In this document: one piece after another, positions 1 through 7,132 of the stretch
Position numbering within the stretch: the first letter of the stretch is position 1
Layout: the number at the start of each line of letters is the position of its first letter
Assembly (NCBI GenBank): GCA_016188965.1
Contig: JACPGT010000005.1
Span: 1 to 64,000, forward strand
Length of the DNA stretch: 64,000 nt
Reading direction: 5' to 3'
Source of the DNA: Microcaldota archaeon
GTDB lineage: Archaea > Micrarchaeota > Micrarchaeia > Norongarragalinales > Norongarragalinaceae
Notes under the pieces: model-generated
Database searches by the model: none
Told to the model about the DNA's origin: nothing
The model's input: only the letters and a program-made list of their open reading frames with translations
Translations under genes and position numbers: made by a program

Positions 1-589
1 ACGCAACATCCGGGCCGGCCGAAGGCCGGCCCACGCGCCGCTGGACACATCACGAAAAACAAACAAAAAGAACGGTGCTTTTAGCTCCGATTCATCTGCG
101 GGCTAAAGCCCGCAGTATTCTCGGCTCTAAACCCATAAAAAGGACGAGCGGGCGCTAGAAAAAAAATGGAAGATTGAGGCGGCCGGAGCCGTAGCCCGCT
201 TTCTGTTGTCCACGGCATTCGACTAAGCGGCACAAAGGCCTTGCATCCCCCAGCCGACGGCGCGTTTCATCCGCATTCTTCCAACGTCAGAGGACTTCAT
301 CCTGTACGAAAGAAGCGGTATCGTTTCTGTTCCGCCGGTCGCGCCTTAAACGCGGAGCCTTGCGACTCAAGGGTTAAGCACAGCAACCGTTGGGTTGCGA
401 TCGGCGACGAACGCCGATCGTTTCGCTTAAATGAGCGGAGCTTCCTCAGCCACCCGGGTTTTGAATCCGGGCTACCGACAGCCGTGCACTCCGCCGCCTC
501 AAACAAATGATGCCGAAACCGGCTTAAAAACGCGACGAAAGCCTCCCGCGAATTCGAGCGCTAATCCGAGGGGGAAATCAAGAGGACAT
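1..589. other. Non-coding, hairpin-rich stretch
   Basis: I find no convincing gene here; the open frames lack protein-like composition. It contains short perfect inverted repeats: 12-20/24-32 (loop GAA), 96-103/108-115 (loop TAAA), 358-362/368-372, 383-388/393-398 (loop GTTG), 398-406/412-420 and 453-457/467-471. They lead into the denser hairpin array that starts at 590. The stretch may be transcribed as structured RNA or may be a decayed spacer; the sequence alone does not decide. Confidence 0.5.
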
Positions 590-810
590 CACAACTCCGT
601 CGGGAGTTGTGTAGCTCACACAAATCCATCCGGATTTGTGATAACCGTGACCGTGCAAGTCCACGAGGGACTTGCGGGTCTTGCAAACTATGCGAGGTTT
701 GCAAGGCCACACAAAACCCGAAAGGTTTTGTGATGACCCACAGAAGCCAAGGCTTCTGTGCGGAAACTGAAATAGGGAAGTGGTTGCCGACGGTCAAGCA
801 AGACCGTCGG
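590..810. repeat. Tandem array of seven short perfect hairpins
   Basis: Seven consecutive inverted repeats occupy about 220 bp: 590-611, 619-640, 655-675, 680-705, 710-732, 739-760 and 787-810. Arms are 8-10 bp and perfectly paired, and loops are 2-8 nt. Most left arms begin CACAA or GCAA, and most have CC before the loop and GG after it, but arm sequences differ in a compensated way. This suggests selection on structure rather than copying of one sequence. Spacers are 4-26 nt. The array ends about 50 bp before the TATA box of the VapB-like gene. Confidence 0.8.
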
Positions 811-860
811 TTGCTTCCGTGCCCTTGCAGTTCCGGTTGAGAAAAAATCAACTCAAACAA

Positions 861-882
861 TATAAATATATTGAATATATTG
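861..882 (+). promoter_or_regulatory. TATA box and tandem AT repeat before the VapB-like gene
   Basis: An AT-rich TATA-like element lies at 861-870, about 25-30 nt before the ATG at 895, the spacing expected for a leaderless archaeal mRNA. It runs into a tandem repeat AATATATTG AATATATTG (865-882), a plausible site for autoregulation by the antitoxin. The operator role is inferred. Confidence 0.5.
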
Positions 883-894
883 CATGAAGAATTC

Positions 895-1188
895 ATGCCG
901 GCGATATTGGTCAGCATCAAAAAAGACGTGTGGAAGAAGATGAAAAAACACCCGGAAATCAAATGGACGCAAGTGGCACGCCAGCGTTTGGAAGAATATG
1001 CCGACGAATTAGAGGGCGAGATGAACATGGAGGAATTGAGGCGACGCATGGGACCCAAGTGGCTCAAATCCGTGCGAAGCACGCCCAGGGAAAAAGCGCT
1101 TGAAGATTACAAGAAGGTGAAAGAATCCGAAGCCCGACGCCTGCGATTGTTGACACAAGCGCAGCGATTGAAGGAATCCAAGGCATAG
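895..1188 (+). CDS. VapB-like antitoxin
   Basis: A 97-residue basic, helical protein. Its N-terminus (MPAILVSIKKDVWKKMKKHP) resembles the DNA-binding region of archaeal VapB-type antitoxins, followed by a charged helical tail of the kind that wraps a toxin. A TTG start at 871 is possible in frame, but the TATA box at 861-870 excludes it, so I use the ATG at 895. The downstream PIN-domain frame overlaps its 3' end, as expected for a toxin-antitoxin operon. The family call rests on N-terminal character plus the PIN neighbour. Confidence 0.6.
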   Translation: MPAILVSIKKDVWKKMKKHPEIKWTQVARQRLEEYADELEGEMNMEELRRRMGPKWLKSVRSTPREKALEDYKKVKESEARRLRLLTQAQRLKESKA

Positions 1189-1445
1189 TCACGATATTCA
1201 CCGTGATCGAGCACCCGCCAGCGGAGCGGGCATACGACAAAGTGCTCCACCCGGTAAAACGGGATTTCGATACGGCACTGGACATGTCCCAGCGCCTTCG
1301 CGAAGCTGGAAGCCCGGTGGGTACAGTCGACATCCTCATCGCCAGCATGGCCATCAACCGAAACCTCTCACTGATCACCAAAGACGGAGACTTCGAAAAG
1401 ATCCAAGCCGTCGAAAAGAAGCTTAAAATCGAATGGGTCCCCTAG
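1146..1445 (+). CDS. VapC-like PIN-domain ribonuclease toxin, non-standard start
   Basis: From the first GTG (1203) the frame gives only 80 residues and lacks the PIN N-terminus. Reading upstream in the same frame restores IVDTSAAIEG, the classical first-strand Asp motif, then a Glu in VIEHPPAERA, Asp in VDILIA and Asp in TKDGDF. All four acidic PIN positions are therefore present in about 99 residues. No ATG, GTG or TTG precedes the Asp motif in this frame, so translation would start at ATT 1146 or be reached by frameshift from the overlapping antitoxin. PIN toxins are metal-dependent RNases that cut tRNA or rRNA. The start codon is inference. Confidence 0.6.
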   Translation: MVDTSAAIEGIQGIVTIFTVIEHPPAERAYDKVLHPVKRDFDTALDMSQRLREAGSPVGTVDILIASMAINRNLSLITKDGDFEKIQAVEKKLKIEWVP

Positions 1446-1453
1446 AACCGGCC

Positions 1454-2284
1454 ATGGACCTTTTCCAATCCATCATCCTGGCCGCCATCCAAGGCACCTC
1501 GGCCTGGATTCCCATCAGTTCCAAGACGCAAGTCATCCTGGCGGCCGACGCGCTTTTCAGAATCCCCTTCCAAACGGCCGTGGCCTTCGCCCTGGCCCTC
1601 CACGTCGGCGACCTCTTGGCCGCGCTGTACAAGTATCAGGACGAGTATGCGGACGCGTTTTTGCAGCTGTTCCAACCACGCAACCTGGCGCGCTTCCAGA
1701 CAGAAGAGCGCATGCAGGACGCGCGCTTTCTCGTCCTGTCCGTCTTGGCCTCCGCCGCCGTGGGCCTGCCCGTCTACCTGCTTTTGCGCAAGATATTCAC
1801 CAACGTCTCGGGCGAGCCCTTGTTGTTCTTCGTCGGCATCTTCCTCATCGGCATGGCCGCCTTGACCTGGCACAGCCGACGAAAAACCGTCGTCGAAAAA
1901 CCATTGGACCTCACGACCACGCTCATCACGGGCGCAGCGCAGGGACTGGCCGTATTGCCCGGCATCAGCCGCTCCGGCATCACCCAATGCACGCTGCTTT
2001 TGCAAGGCGTCCCCCAGGAGCGGGCCATGCGCCTAAGCTTCCTGATGAGCGCACCCATGATTGCGGCATCCGTCGTCGCGTTCCAACTCGTCGAAGGATT
2101 CGGCGGACTTGACCCCGCGTTGGTGCTGGCCGGCATCGCCGTGTCCGCCATCGCGTCGCTTCTGACCATGGACGCCATCACCAAAATCGCACGCAAGGTG
2201 CCGTCGTGGCAATTCATGGCGGCCATCGGCGCGTTGGCGCTGGTGCCGTTCGTGCTGAAAATCACGATGAGCCCCACGGGCTGA
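1454..2284 (+). CDS. uppP: UppP/BacA-family undecaprenyl-diphosphatase (archaeal variant)
   Basis: A 276-residue polytopic membrane protein of the UppP family, which dephosphorylates polyprenyl diphosphate to recycle the lipid carrier used in glycan export. The second family motif PGISRSG is intact at residues 169-175, including its Arg. The first motif reads QGTSAWIPISSKTQ (residues 13-26). Compared with the bacterial EGLTEFLPVSSTGH, both Glu and the His are replaced. I recall Gln-type versions in archaea, but Ala at the second Glu position looks unusual. Start is ATG 1454; an upstream in-frame ATG at 1433 overlaps the PIN gene. UppS at 53.3 kb could make the substrate. Confidence 0.85.
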   Translation: MDLFQSIILAAIQGTSAWIPISSKTQVILAADALFRIPFQTAVAFALALHVGDLLAALYKYQDEYADAFLQLFQPRNLARFQTEERMQDARFLVLSVLASAAVGLPVYLLLRKIFTNVSGEPLLFFVGIFLIGMAALTWHSRRKTVVEKPLDLTTTLITGAAQGLAVLPGISRSGITQCTLLLQGVPQERAMRLSFLMSAPMIAASVVAFQLVEGFGGLDPALVLAGIAVSAIASLLTMDAITKIARKVPSWQFMAAIGALALVPFVLKITMSPTG

Positions 2285-2313
2285 AGGAATAGACCACCGG
2301 AGAGTACGACGAC

Positions 2314-3090
2314 ATGGACGGGTTCTGGCTGCAAATCGCGCTTTCCTTCATCGTAGGCGGACTGTACATCGCGCTGTGCATCCGCGCCGCTGAATTGTTC
2401 GGCTCGCAATGGGGCGGCCTGATCATCGGCCTGCCCAGCACGTCCTTGGTCAGCTTCGCGTTCATCGGCCTCACGCAAGGAACGCAAGCCGTAGTCCAGG
2501 CCATCTCCATCGTACCCATCGCGTTCGGCATGAACGCGTTTTACGTGCTGCTGTTCGTAAAACTGGAGGCGCGATACGGATGGAAAGCCGCATTGGCCGC
2601 ATCCCTTGCAGTCTGGACCGCCATCATGCTGCCGCTGACGGCCGCCCACCCCGAAAACCTCGCCTTGACGACCGCGGCCGGCATCGCCTGCATCGGCCTG
2701 GCCGTCATCTGGGGCCGCGGCATTGCCAACCGGAAAGTCGAGAACCCCACGTCCAGCAAGACCGACTTCGCCCTGCGTGCCGCATTTGCCGGCTTAGTCA
2801 TCGCCTCGGCCGTGTACCTGGCCAAGACCCAAGGACCCATCTGGGGCGGCATGATGGCCGGATTTCCGGCCGCGTTTTCCGCCTCACTGGTCCTTATCAG
2901 CCGCAAGCACGGCGGCGGCTTTGCCTCGGCCGTAGCCAAGAACATGCCGTGGGGCAACCTCGCATGCATGCCTTACCTCCTCGTGGCATACGTCCTGCTT
3001 CCGGCCGCGGGCCTCTGGATCGGCCTGGCCACCGCCTACGCCGCCTCTCTCGTAGCGGGCTTGCTGATCCAACGGCTCATCCGCAGCTGA
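2314..3090 (+). CDS. Polytopic membrane protein with internal duplication
   Basis: A 258-residue protein with about eight hydrophobic segments. Two halves repeat a signature: GSQWGGLIIGLPSTSLVS near residue 30 and GPIWGGMMAGFPAAFSASLV near residue 172. This implies an internal duplication giving a pseudo-twofold membrane fold, as in many small transporters or permeases. It lies 29 bp after uppP on the same strand, so co-expression is likely. I do not recognise a characterised family and assign no substrate. Confidence 0.75.
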   Translation: MDGFWLQIALSFIVGGLYIALCIRAAELFGSQWGGLIIGLPSTSLVSFAFIGLTQGTQAVVQAISIVPIAFGMNAFYVLLFVKLEARYGWKAALAASLAVWTAIMLPLTAAHPENLALTTAAGIACIGLAVIWGRGIANRKVENPTSSKTDFALRAAFAGLVIASAVYLAKTQGPIWGGMMAGFPAAFSASLVLISRKHGGGFASAVAKNMPWGNLACMPYLLVAYVLLPAAGLWIGLATAYAASLVAGLLIQRLIRS

Positions 3091-3144
3091 AAAAAACGCA
3101 AAGGAAAATAAGCCGGCACGCCGTCGTACTACTCCGAATCCATC

Positions 3145-3876
3145 ATGACCGAACCCGTCTTTCTTTCCCCGCCTGTCGACGTGCAGGAAGCCTTCCTCTC
3201 CGCCGCCGCGCTACTGGGTAAAACGGATTGCGCCGTGAAGGCCCAGTTCCGCAACTTCGCCTCGCTCAAGGCCACGCTCCAACGGCAAGGTAACACGATT
3301 TCGGCCAACGTCAGTCCCGGATTTGCCGCCGGCGGACGCGACGTCTTGGTGGGCCTAGCGTTGGACCTCACGGCCCGCGCGTACCGCATGCGCGTGCCGG
3401 ACAATGCCTACACGAGAGCCTACCGCGAGTTCCGCCGCAGCCAGAATTCGAACCAATTGAACAACGCGCTCAAACGCTCGCACGGACGCAAGCGCAACCT
3501 CCAAGCCCAAGGCGCGTGGCACGATTTGAACGACATCGTGCTGCGCATGACGCGCGAATACCCATTGCTTCAGACGCTGTCGGTGCCGAAAATGGGCTGG
3601 AACGCCAAAGGCGGCAGCCGCATCCTGGGATTCTACGACGAATCCGCGCACGAAATCCTGATCAACGCCAATTTGGACCAAAAACGCGTGCCGCCCTTCG
3701 TCCTGGAATACGTCATCTTCCACGAATTGTTGCACGCCAAGCACCCCGTGAAACACGGCCGTTCGCGCCGCACGATCCACACCACGGAATTCAAACGCGA
3801 GGAACGCCAATACCCGTTCTATGATGAAGCCATGGCGTGGCTCAAGCGAAACAACGTGGACCGCGACTGGGACTGA
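3145..3876 (+). CDS. SprT/M48-like zinc metallopeptidase-fold protein
   Basis: A 243-residue soluble protein with HELLH at residues 193-197, the zinc-binding HExxH of SprT-like and related peptidases. A further His-rich stretch HAKHPVKHGRSRRTIHT follows, where the third ligand would lie, and then a C-terminal helix with FKREERQYPFYDEA. The N-terminal half is basic and mostly unrecognised. SprT-like proteins include DNA-protein crosslink proteases, but that role cannot be assigned here. It sits in the same-strand gene string after the membrane protein. Confidence 0.65.
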   Translation: MTEPVFLSPPVDVQEAFLSAAALLGKTDCAVKAQFRNFASLKATLQRQGNTISANVSPGFAAGGRDVLVGLALDLTARAYRMRVPDNAYTRAYREFRRSQNSNQLNNALKRSHGRKRNLQAQGAWHDLNDIVLRMTREYPLLQTLSVPKMGWNAKGGSRILGFYDESAHEILINANLDQKRVPPFVLEYVIFHELLHAKHPVKHGRSRRTIHTTEFKREERQYPFYDEAMAWLKRNNVDRDWD

Positions 3877-3962
3877 ACAGATGCCGCCGAAATGCCGGCA
3901 ATGCGGCTCGGAAGGAACATGAACGGAAGTTTCAAGAAAATAAGCAAGGAAGGTGCATCGGC

Positions 3963-4283
3963 ATGAAGTTGGGAATCGTCATTTCCACGGACGAAGCAGA
4001 AGCCGTATGGAACGCGTTGCGGTTGGCCAACCTCGCTCTCTCTATGAAGGACGACGTCGCCGTCTTTTTGGTGGGACGCGGAGTCGACTATGAAAAAACG
4101 AGTGAGCCGCAGTTCGACAACGTCGCGGAAACCCAAAAATTAGTGGAGTCTGGCGGCCGCTTGATGGCCTGCGGCACCTGCCTGAAGAGCCGCGGAATGC
4201 AAGGAAGCAACATCTGCCCGGTTTCGAGCCTCGGCGAGCTTTACAGACTTGTCCGCGACAGCGATAAAGTCATCAGTTTTTGA
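3963..4283 (+). CDS. DsrE/DsrF-like small protein
   Basis: A 106-residue alpha/beta protein. MKLGIVISTDEAEAVWNALR and VAVFLVGRGVDYE match the nucleotide-fold start of the DsrE/DsrF/YchN family, and GTCLKSRGMQGSNICPVSS holds the conserved Cys positions associated with sulfur relay. I chose ATG 3963 because AAGGAAGG lies just upstream; an in-frame earlier start would overlap the preceding gene. Members shuttle sulfane sulfur or act in poorly known redox complexes. No sulfur-oxidation genes lie near it. Confidence 0.75.
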   Translation: MKLGIVISTDEAEAVWNALRLANLALSMKDDVAVFLVGRGVDYEKTSEPQFDNVAETQKLVESGGRLMACGTCLKSRGMQGSNICPVSSLGELYRLVRDSDKVISF

Positions 4284-4365
4284 ACACGCACCCCGGAAGC
4301 AGAGGGCCAAACGGGTGCGTGCACGACAGCACTTTAAACTCCGGCCGTCAGCATCCACCTGACGT

Positions 4366-5820
4366 ATGACGGCCGAACGCACGATTCCCCGCACCATGGG
4401 CACGCAGCATCCGGACAACGCGTCCAAGCCACGCTGGGCGCAAGACGCGTTTATTGACACCCAAACCGAAGTGGAAGAGGCCTACCGCTGTTATTCGGAA
4501 CTGGATGCGCACGAATTCATGTGGGACTGGGAAGGCAAACACGTCGACGAAAGCGTGGTCGAGAAGCTCTTCGAGAACTACACCGAATTTTTCCAGAACA
4601 CGCCTCTGGGCCGCGACATCTTCCTGACGACGCGCCTTCCGAACATCTGGGAGGAAAAAGGCTACCGGCTGCCTAAAGCATTCGTCAACGTCATCTCGGC
4701 CAACCAGATGGCCCGCGACCACGGCATGCACGCACCTGTATTGTTCGAAGCCATCCTGCCGATGACCAAGTCGGCCGACCAATTACACTTTTTGCACCAA
4801 CGCTTCCGCCAAGTCAAAAAAGCATTCGATGCCCCGGACGAATTGGAACTGATTCCGCTGGTGGAAGAGACGCACGCCATCCAGAACGTCGACCAACTCT
4901 TACGCCAATACGTCGATAAGGAGCCGCGCGAATCCATCCGCGTTTTCTTGGCCCGCTCCGACCCCGCGCTCAACTCTGGCAACGCGGCGGCGTGCCTAAG
5001 CGTCAAAGCCGGCCTGGACCGTCTGCAGCGCTTCTCTGAAGACACAGGCATCGCCACCCACCCCATCCTCGGCGTCGGTTCCTTGCCGTTCCGCGGCGGC
5101 CTCAACCCCGCGACGGTAGACGACTTCTTCAAGGAATACGCCGGCATCCGGACCGTCACTGTCCAATCCGCCTTCCGCTACGACTATGAACCGGCCGACG
5201 TCGAAGCGGCCATGAAGAAGATCAACGAAATGCCCATCCAAAAAGCGCAAAGCGTTCCGGAAGGCCTGGATGCCGTCGTCGACGCATTCAGCGCGCACTA
5301 CCAACGGTTCATCGAAGGCGTGGCCGGCACCGTCAACGCCGTGGCCGCGTACGTGCCGAAACGCCGCGAACGCCGGCTCCACGTTGGATTATTCGGTTAT
5401 GCCCGCAAGATGCAAGGCATAACTCTGCCACGGGCCATCGCGTTTTGTGCCGCCATGTACTCGCTTGGCGTGCCGCCGGAACTCTTGGGCGCAGGCTCCG
5501 CCTTGGCCAAGATGAAAGTCAAACAACGCGACGCGCTGTACGAGACGTACCGCTTCTTCGAGCAGGACCTGGAGCGCGCCGGGCACTACTTGAACCACGA
5601 GAACCTCCACGCGCTGGCGCGACACGACGCCGGATGGGAAAAAGTCGAGCAGGACGTGAAGACGCTGGAAGAACAACTCGGCCGCAAGCTGGGTCCAAAG
5701 GAAGACGAACACTACATCCACCGCAACCTGACATCCAACGTCCGGCTCCTGCTCAAGTCCAAAGCCGACGTGAGCCCTGAAATCGTCCGCGCCGGACAGT
5801 TGAGAAAGAGCCTCGGCTAA
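4366..5820 (+). CDS. ppcA: Phosphoenolpyruvate carboxylase, archaeal type
   Basis: A 484-residue protein matching the short archaeal PEP carboxylase family, about half the length of the bacterial enzyme. The family opening GTQHPDN is at residues 12-18, and it ends in LRKSLG. It carboxylates PEP with bicarbonate to oxaloacetate in the cytoplasm, giving an anaplerotic route to aspartate and TCA intermediates. The carbonic anhydrase at 23 kb could supply bicarbonate, although that protein looks exported. The gene is preceded by about 80 nt without a gene and may have its own promoter. Confidence 0.95.
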   Translation: MTAERTIPRTMGTQHPDNASKPRWAQDAFIDTQTEVEEAYRCYSELDAHEFMWDWEGKHVDESVVEKLFENYTEFFQNTPLGRDIFLTTRLPNIWEEKGYRLPKAFVNVISANQMARDHGMHAPVLFEAILPMTKSADQLHFLHQRFRQVKKAFDAPDELELIPLVEETHAIQNVDQLLRQYVDKEPRESIRVFLARSDPALNSGNAAACLSVKAGLDRLQRFSEDTGIATHPILGVGSLPFRGGLNPATVDDFFKEYAGIRTVTVQSAFRYDYEPADVEAAMKKINEMPIQKAQSVPEGLDAVVDAFSAHYQRFIEGVAGTVNAVAAYVPKRRERRLHVGLFGYARKMQGITLPRAIAFCAAMYSLGVPPELLGAGSALAKMKVKQRDALYETYRFFEQDLERAGHYLNHENLHALARHDAGWEKVEQDVKTLEEQLGRKLGPKEDEHYIHRNLTSNVRLLLKSKADVSPEIVRAGQLRKSLG

Positions 5821-5835
5821 AAAGCAGCAGTCGAA

Positions 5836-6201
5836 TCAGGAAAAATCAAAAAGCCTAAGAATCTCATTGCGCGTCTGTCTTGCCTTTGCAGGGCCCAAAA
5901 CGCCCAATTTCTTGACCACCAGTTGCGTCTGGACGGTGAAGAGGCGGTAGGGCTTGATCTTGCTGTCGAACGCAAGAACTCCGGAAGACAGGTCTTTTTG
6001 CGAAATCGTCGGACAGCCCGGCTCCCCGTCCAAATGACTGGTAATCATGCAACACACCAAGTCATCGTGGCGTTCATTGAAAGCCGACGTGGAAAGCACC
6101 AGCGCCGGGCGCTGCTTGACGCCACTTAGATCCGAAAATGGAAATGGCACCAGAATGATTTGCCATTGGTCAAATCGCGTTCCACCGCTCATCGTCCTCA
6201 T
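5836..6201 (-). CDS. MazF/PemK-family mRNA interferase toxin
   Basis: A 121-residue protein with the MazF/PemK beta-barrel signature: IILVPFPFSDLSGVKQRPAL near the N-terminus, then VLSTSAFNERHDDLVCCMIT. These toxins cleave mRNA at short motifs and are neutralised by the upstream antitoxin. Its start overlaps the 3' end of the AbrB-like gene by about 30 nt (about 20 nt if the second Met is used), which implies translational coupling. It is convergent with ppcA, with only 15 bp between stops. Confidence 0.85.
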   Translation of the reverse strand: MRTMSGGTRFDQWQIILVPFPFSDLSGVKQRPALVLSTSAFNERHDDLVCCMITSHLDGEPGCPTISQKDLSSGVLAFDSKIKPYRLFTVQTQLVVKKLGVLGPAKARQTRNEILRLFDFS

Positions 6202-6442
6202 TGCTCCAATCCTTGGCCAGCGTCTGCTCCGAAACCAACATGCTCGTCAACGACTCGCTTCTTTCAACTAGTTCCAGCCTTCGCATCAAGTGGGCGGCGG
6301 GCTCCAGCACAATGCGACCGCCGTCTTCCCGCAAAACAAGCTGTTCGCCTTTTTTCAGACCTAAGTCTTGCCGCACCTTCTTCGGAATGCTGATTTGGCC
6401 CTTGTCGCTCAAAGTCACAGTTGTAAAATACATATGCATCAA
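6170..6442 (-). CDS. AbrB/SpoVT (MazE-like) antitoxin
   Basis: A 90-residue protein. Its first 50 residues are a swapped-hairpin AbrB domain (TTVTLSDKGQISIPKKVRQD, then LGLKKGEQLVLREDGGRIVL), and an acidic C-terminal tail (KDWSNEDDERW) would bind the toxin. It precedes and overlaps the MazF-like gene. The perfect palindrome at 6452-6465 just upstream is a likely operator. Confidence 0.85.
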   Translation of the reverse strand: MMHMYFTTVTLSDKGQISIPKKVRQDLGLKKGEQLVLREDGGRIVLEPAAHLMRRLELVERSESLTSMLVSEQTLAKDWSNEDDERWNAI

Positions 6443-6451
6443 ATAGAAAAG

Positions 6452-6465
6452 TAAGAATATTCTTA
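6452..6465. promoter_or_regulatory. Palindromic operator candidate of the MazEF-like operon
   Basis: TAAGAATATTCTTA is a perfect 14-bp palindrome within an AT-rich block, 10 bp upstream of the AbrB-like start on the minus strand. Swapped-hairpin antitoxins bind such sites to repress their own operon. The role is inferred from position and symmetry. Confidence 0.55.
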
Positions 6466-6469
6466 TTTA

Positions 6470-7114
6470 TTAGCGTTTGTTTTCCTGAAAAAGCAATCGA
6501 CCCACCCGCACCATCGTAGCTCCTTCTTCGACAGCGGCTTCGAAATCATGCGACGTGCCCATGGATAGGACGGTCAACTTGAATTCGACCTTGAGGGAAT
6601 CGAACAGCCGTTTCATGGCCTTGAAGTAGGGCCGCGAGTCCTCGTCCATCGGCACCACGGCCATCAAGCCTTCCACGTACAGGTGGGAAAAACCGGATAA
6701 GGAACGGAAGAAAGCCGCGACTTTTTCTTTTTCCGGAGGCAAGCCGCTTTTCTGCGCTTCATTGCCGGCATTGATTTGCACCAGCACCCGCAGCACTTTG
6801 CCCTCGGCGGCCGCCGCACGGTCCAATTTTTCGGCATGCGCGCGATCGTCCAACGATTGGACCACGTCAAACAACCGAGCAATCTTACCGATCTTGTTGG
6901 ATTGGATCGTGCCGATGAAGTGTTTCTCACACGACACGCCGGCGTCAGTAAGCTTCGAAAAATGCGCTTCCGCGTCCTGCACGCGGTTCTCGCCGATGGC
7001 CCGCACGCCGCCGTCCAGTAACGAGCGGATGGAACGTGCATCGGGCGCGTATTTGACGGCCGCCACCAGCGTGACATGGGGGGGAATTTTCTCCAACACG
7101 GCGGGCAGCGACAC
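6470..7114 (-). CDS. PLP homeostasis protein, YggS/PROSC family
   Basis: A 214-residue alanine-racemase-fold protein with PLP-binding Lys in VAAVKYAPD (about residue 21), ENRVQDAEAHF, HFIGTIQSNK and the C-terminal LSMGTSHDFEAAVEEGATMV phosphate-binding region. The family binds PLP without catalysing a known reaction and buffers free PLP and amino-acid pools. It begins with GTG 18 nt after the pheT stop, so it probably belongs to the phe operon. Length is typical. Confidence 0.92.
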   Translation of the reverse strand: MSLPAVLEKIPPHVTLVAAVKYAPDARSIRSLLDGGVRAIGENRVQDAEAHFSKLTDAGVSCEKHFIGTIQSNKIGKIARLFDVVQSLDDRAHAEKLDRAAAAEGKVLRVLVQINAGNEAQKSGLPPEKEKVAAFFRSLSGFSHLYVEGLMAVVPMDEDSRPYFKAMKRLFDSLKVEFKLTVLSMGTSHDFEAAVEEGATMVRVGRLLFQENKR

Positions 7115-7132
7115 GTTTTGCCTCCGTGCGGC

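Noticed and set aside
590-810. Possible CRISPR array
   Set aside because: The repeated units are hairpins with different arm sequences and irregular 4-26 nt spacing. There is no conserved direct repeat with unique spacers of constant length and no cas genes.
561-1082. Long minus-strand open frame of 173 residues
   Set aside because: It runs antisense through the hairpin array and the VapB-like gene, with a composition set by those features and no domain.
2409-3221. 270-residue plus-strand frame
   Set aside because: It is a shadow of the membrane-protein gene at 2314-3090 in another frame, with Arg/His/Pro-rich noise typical of GC-rich shadows.
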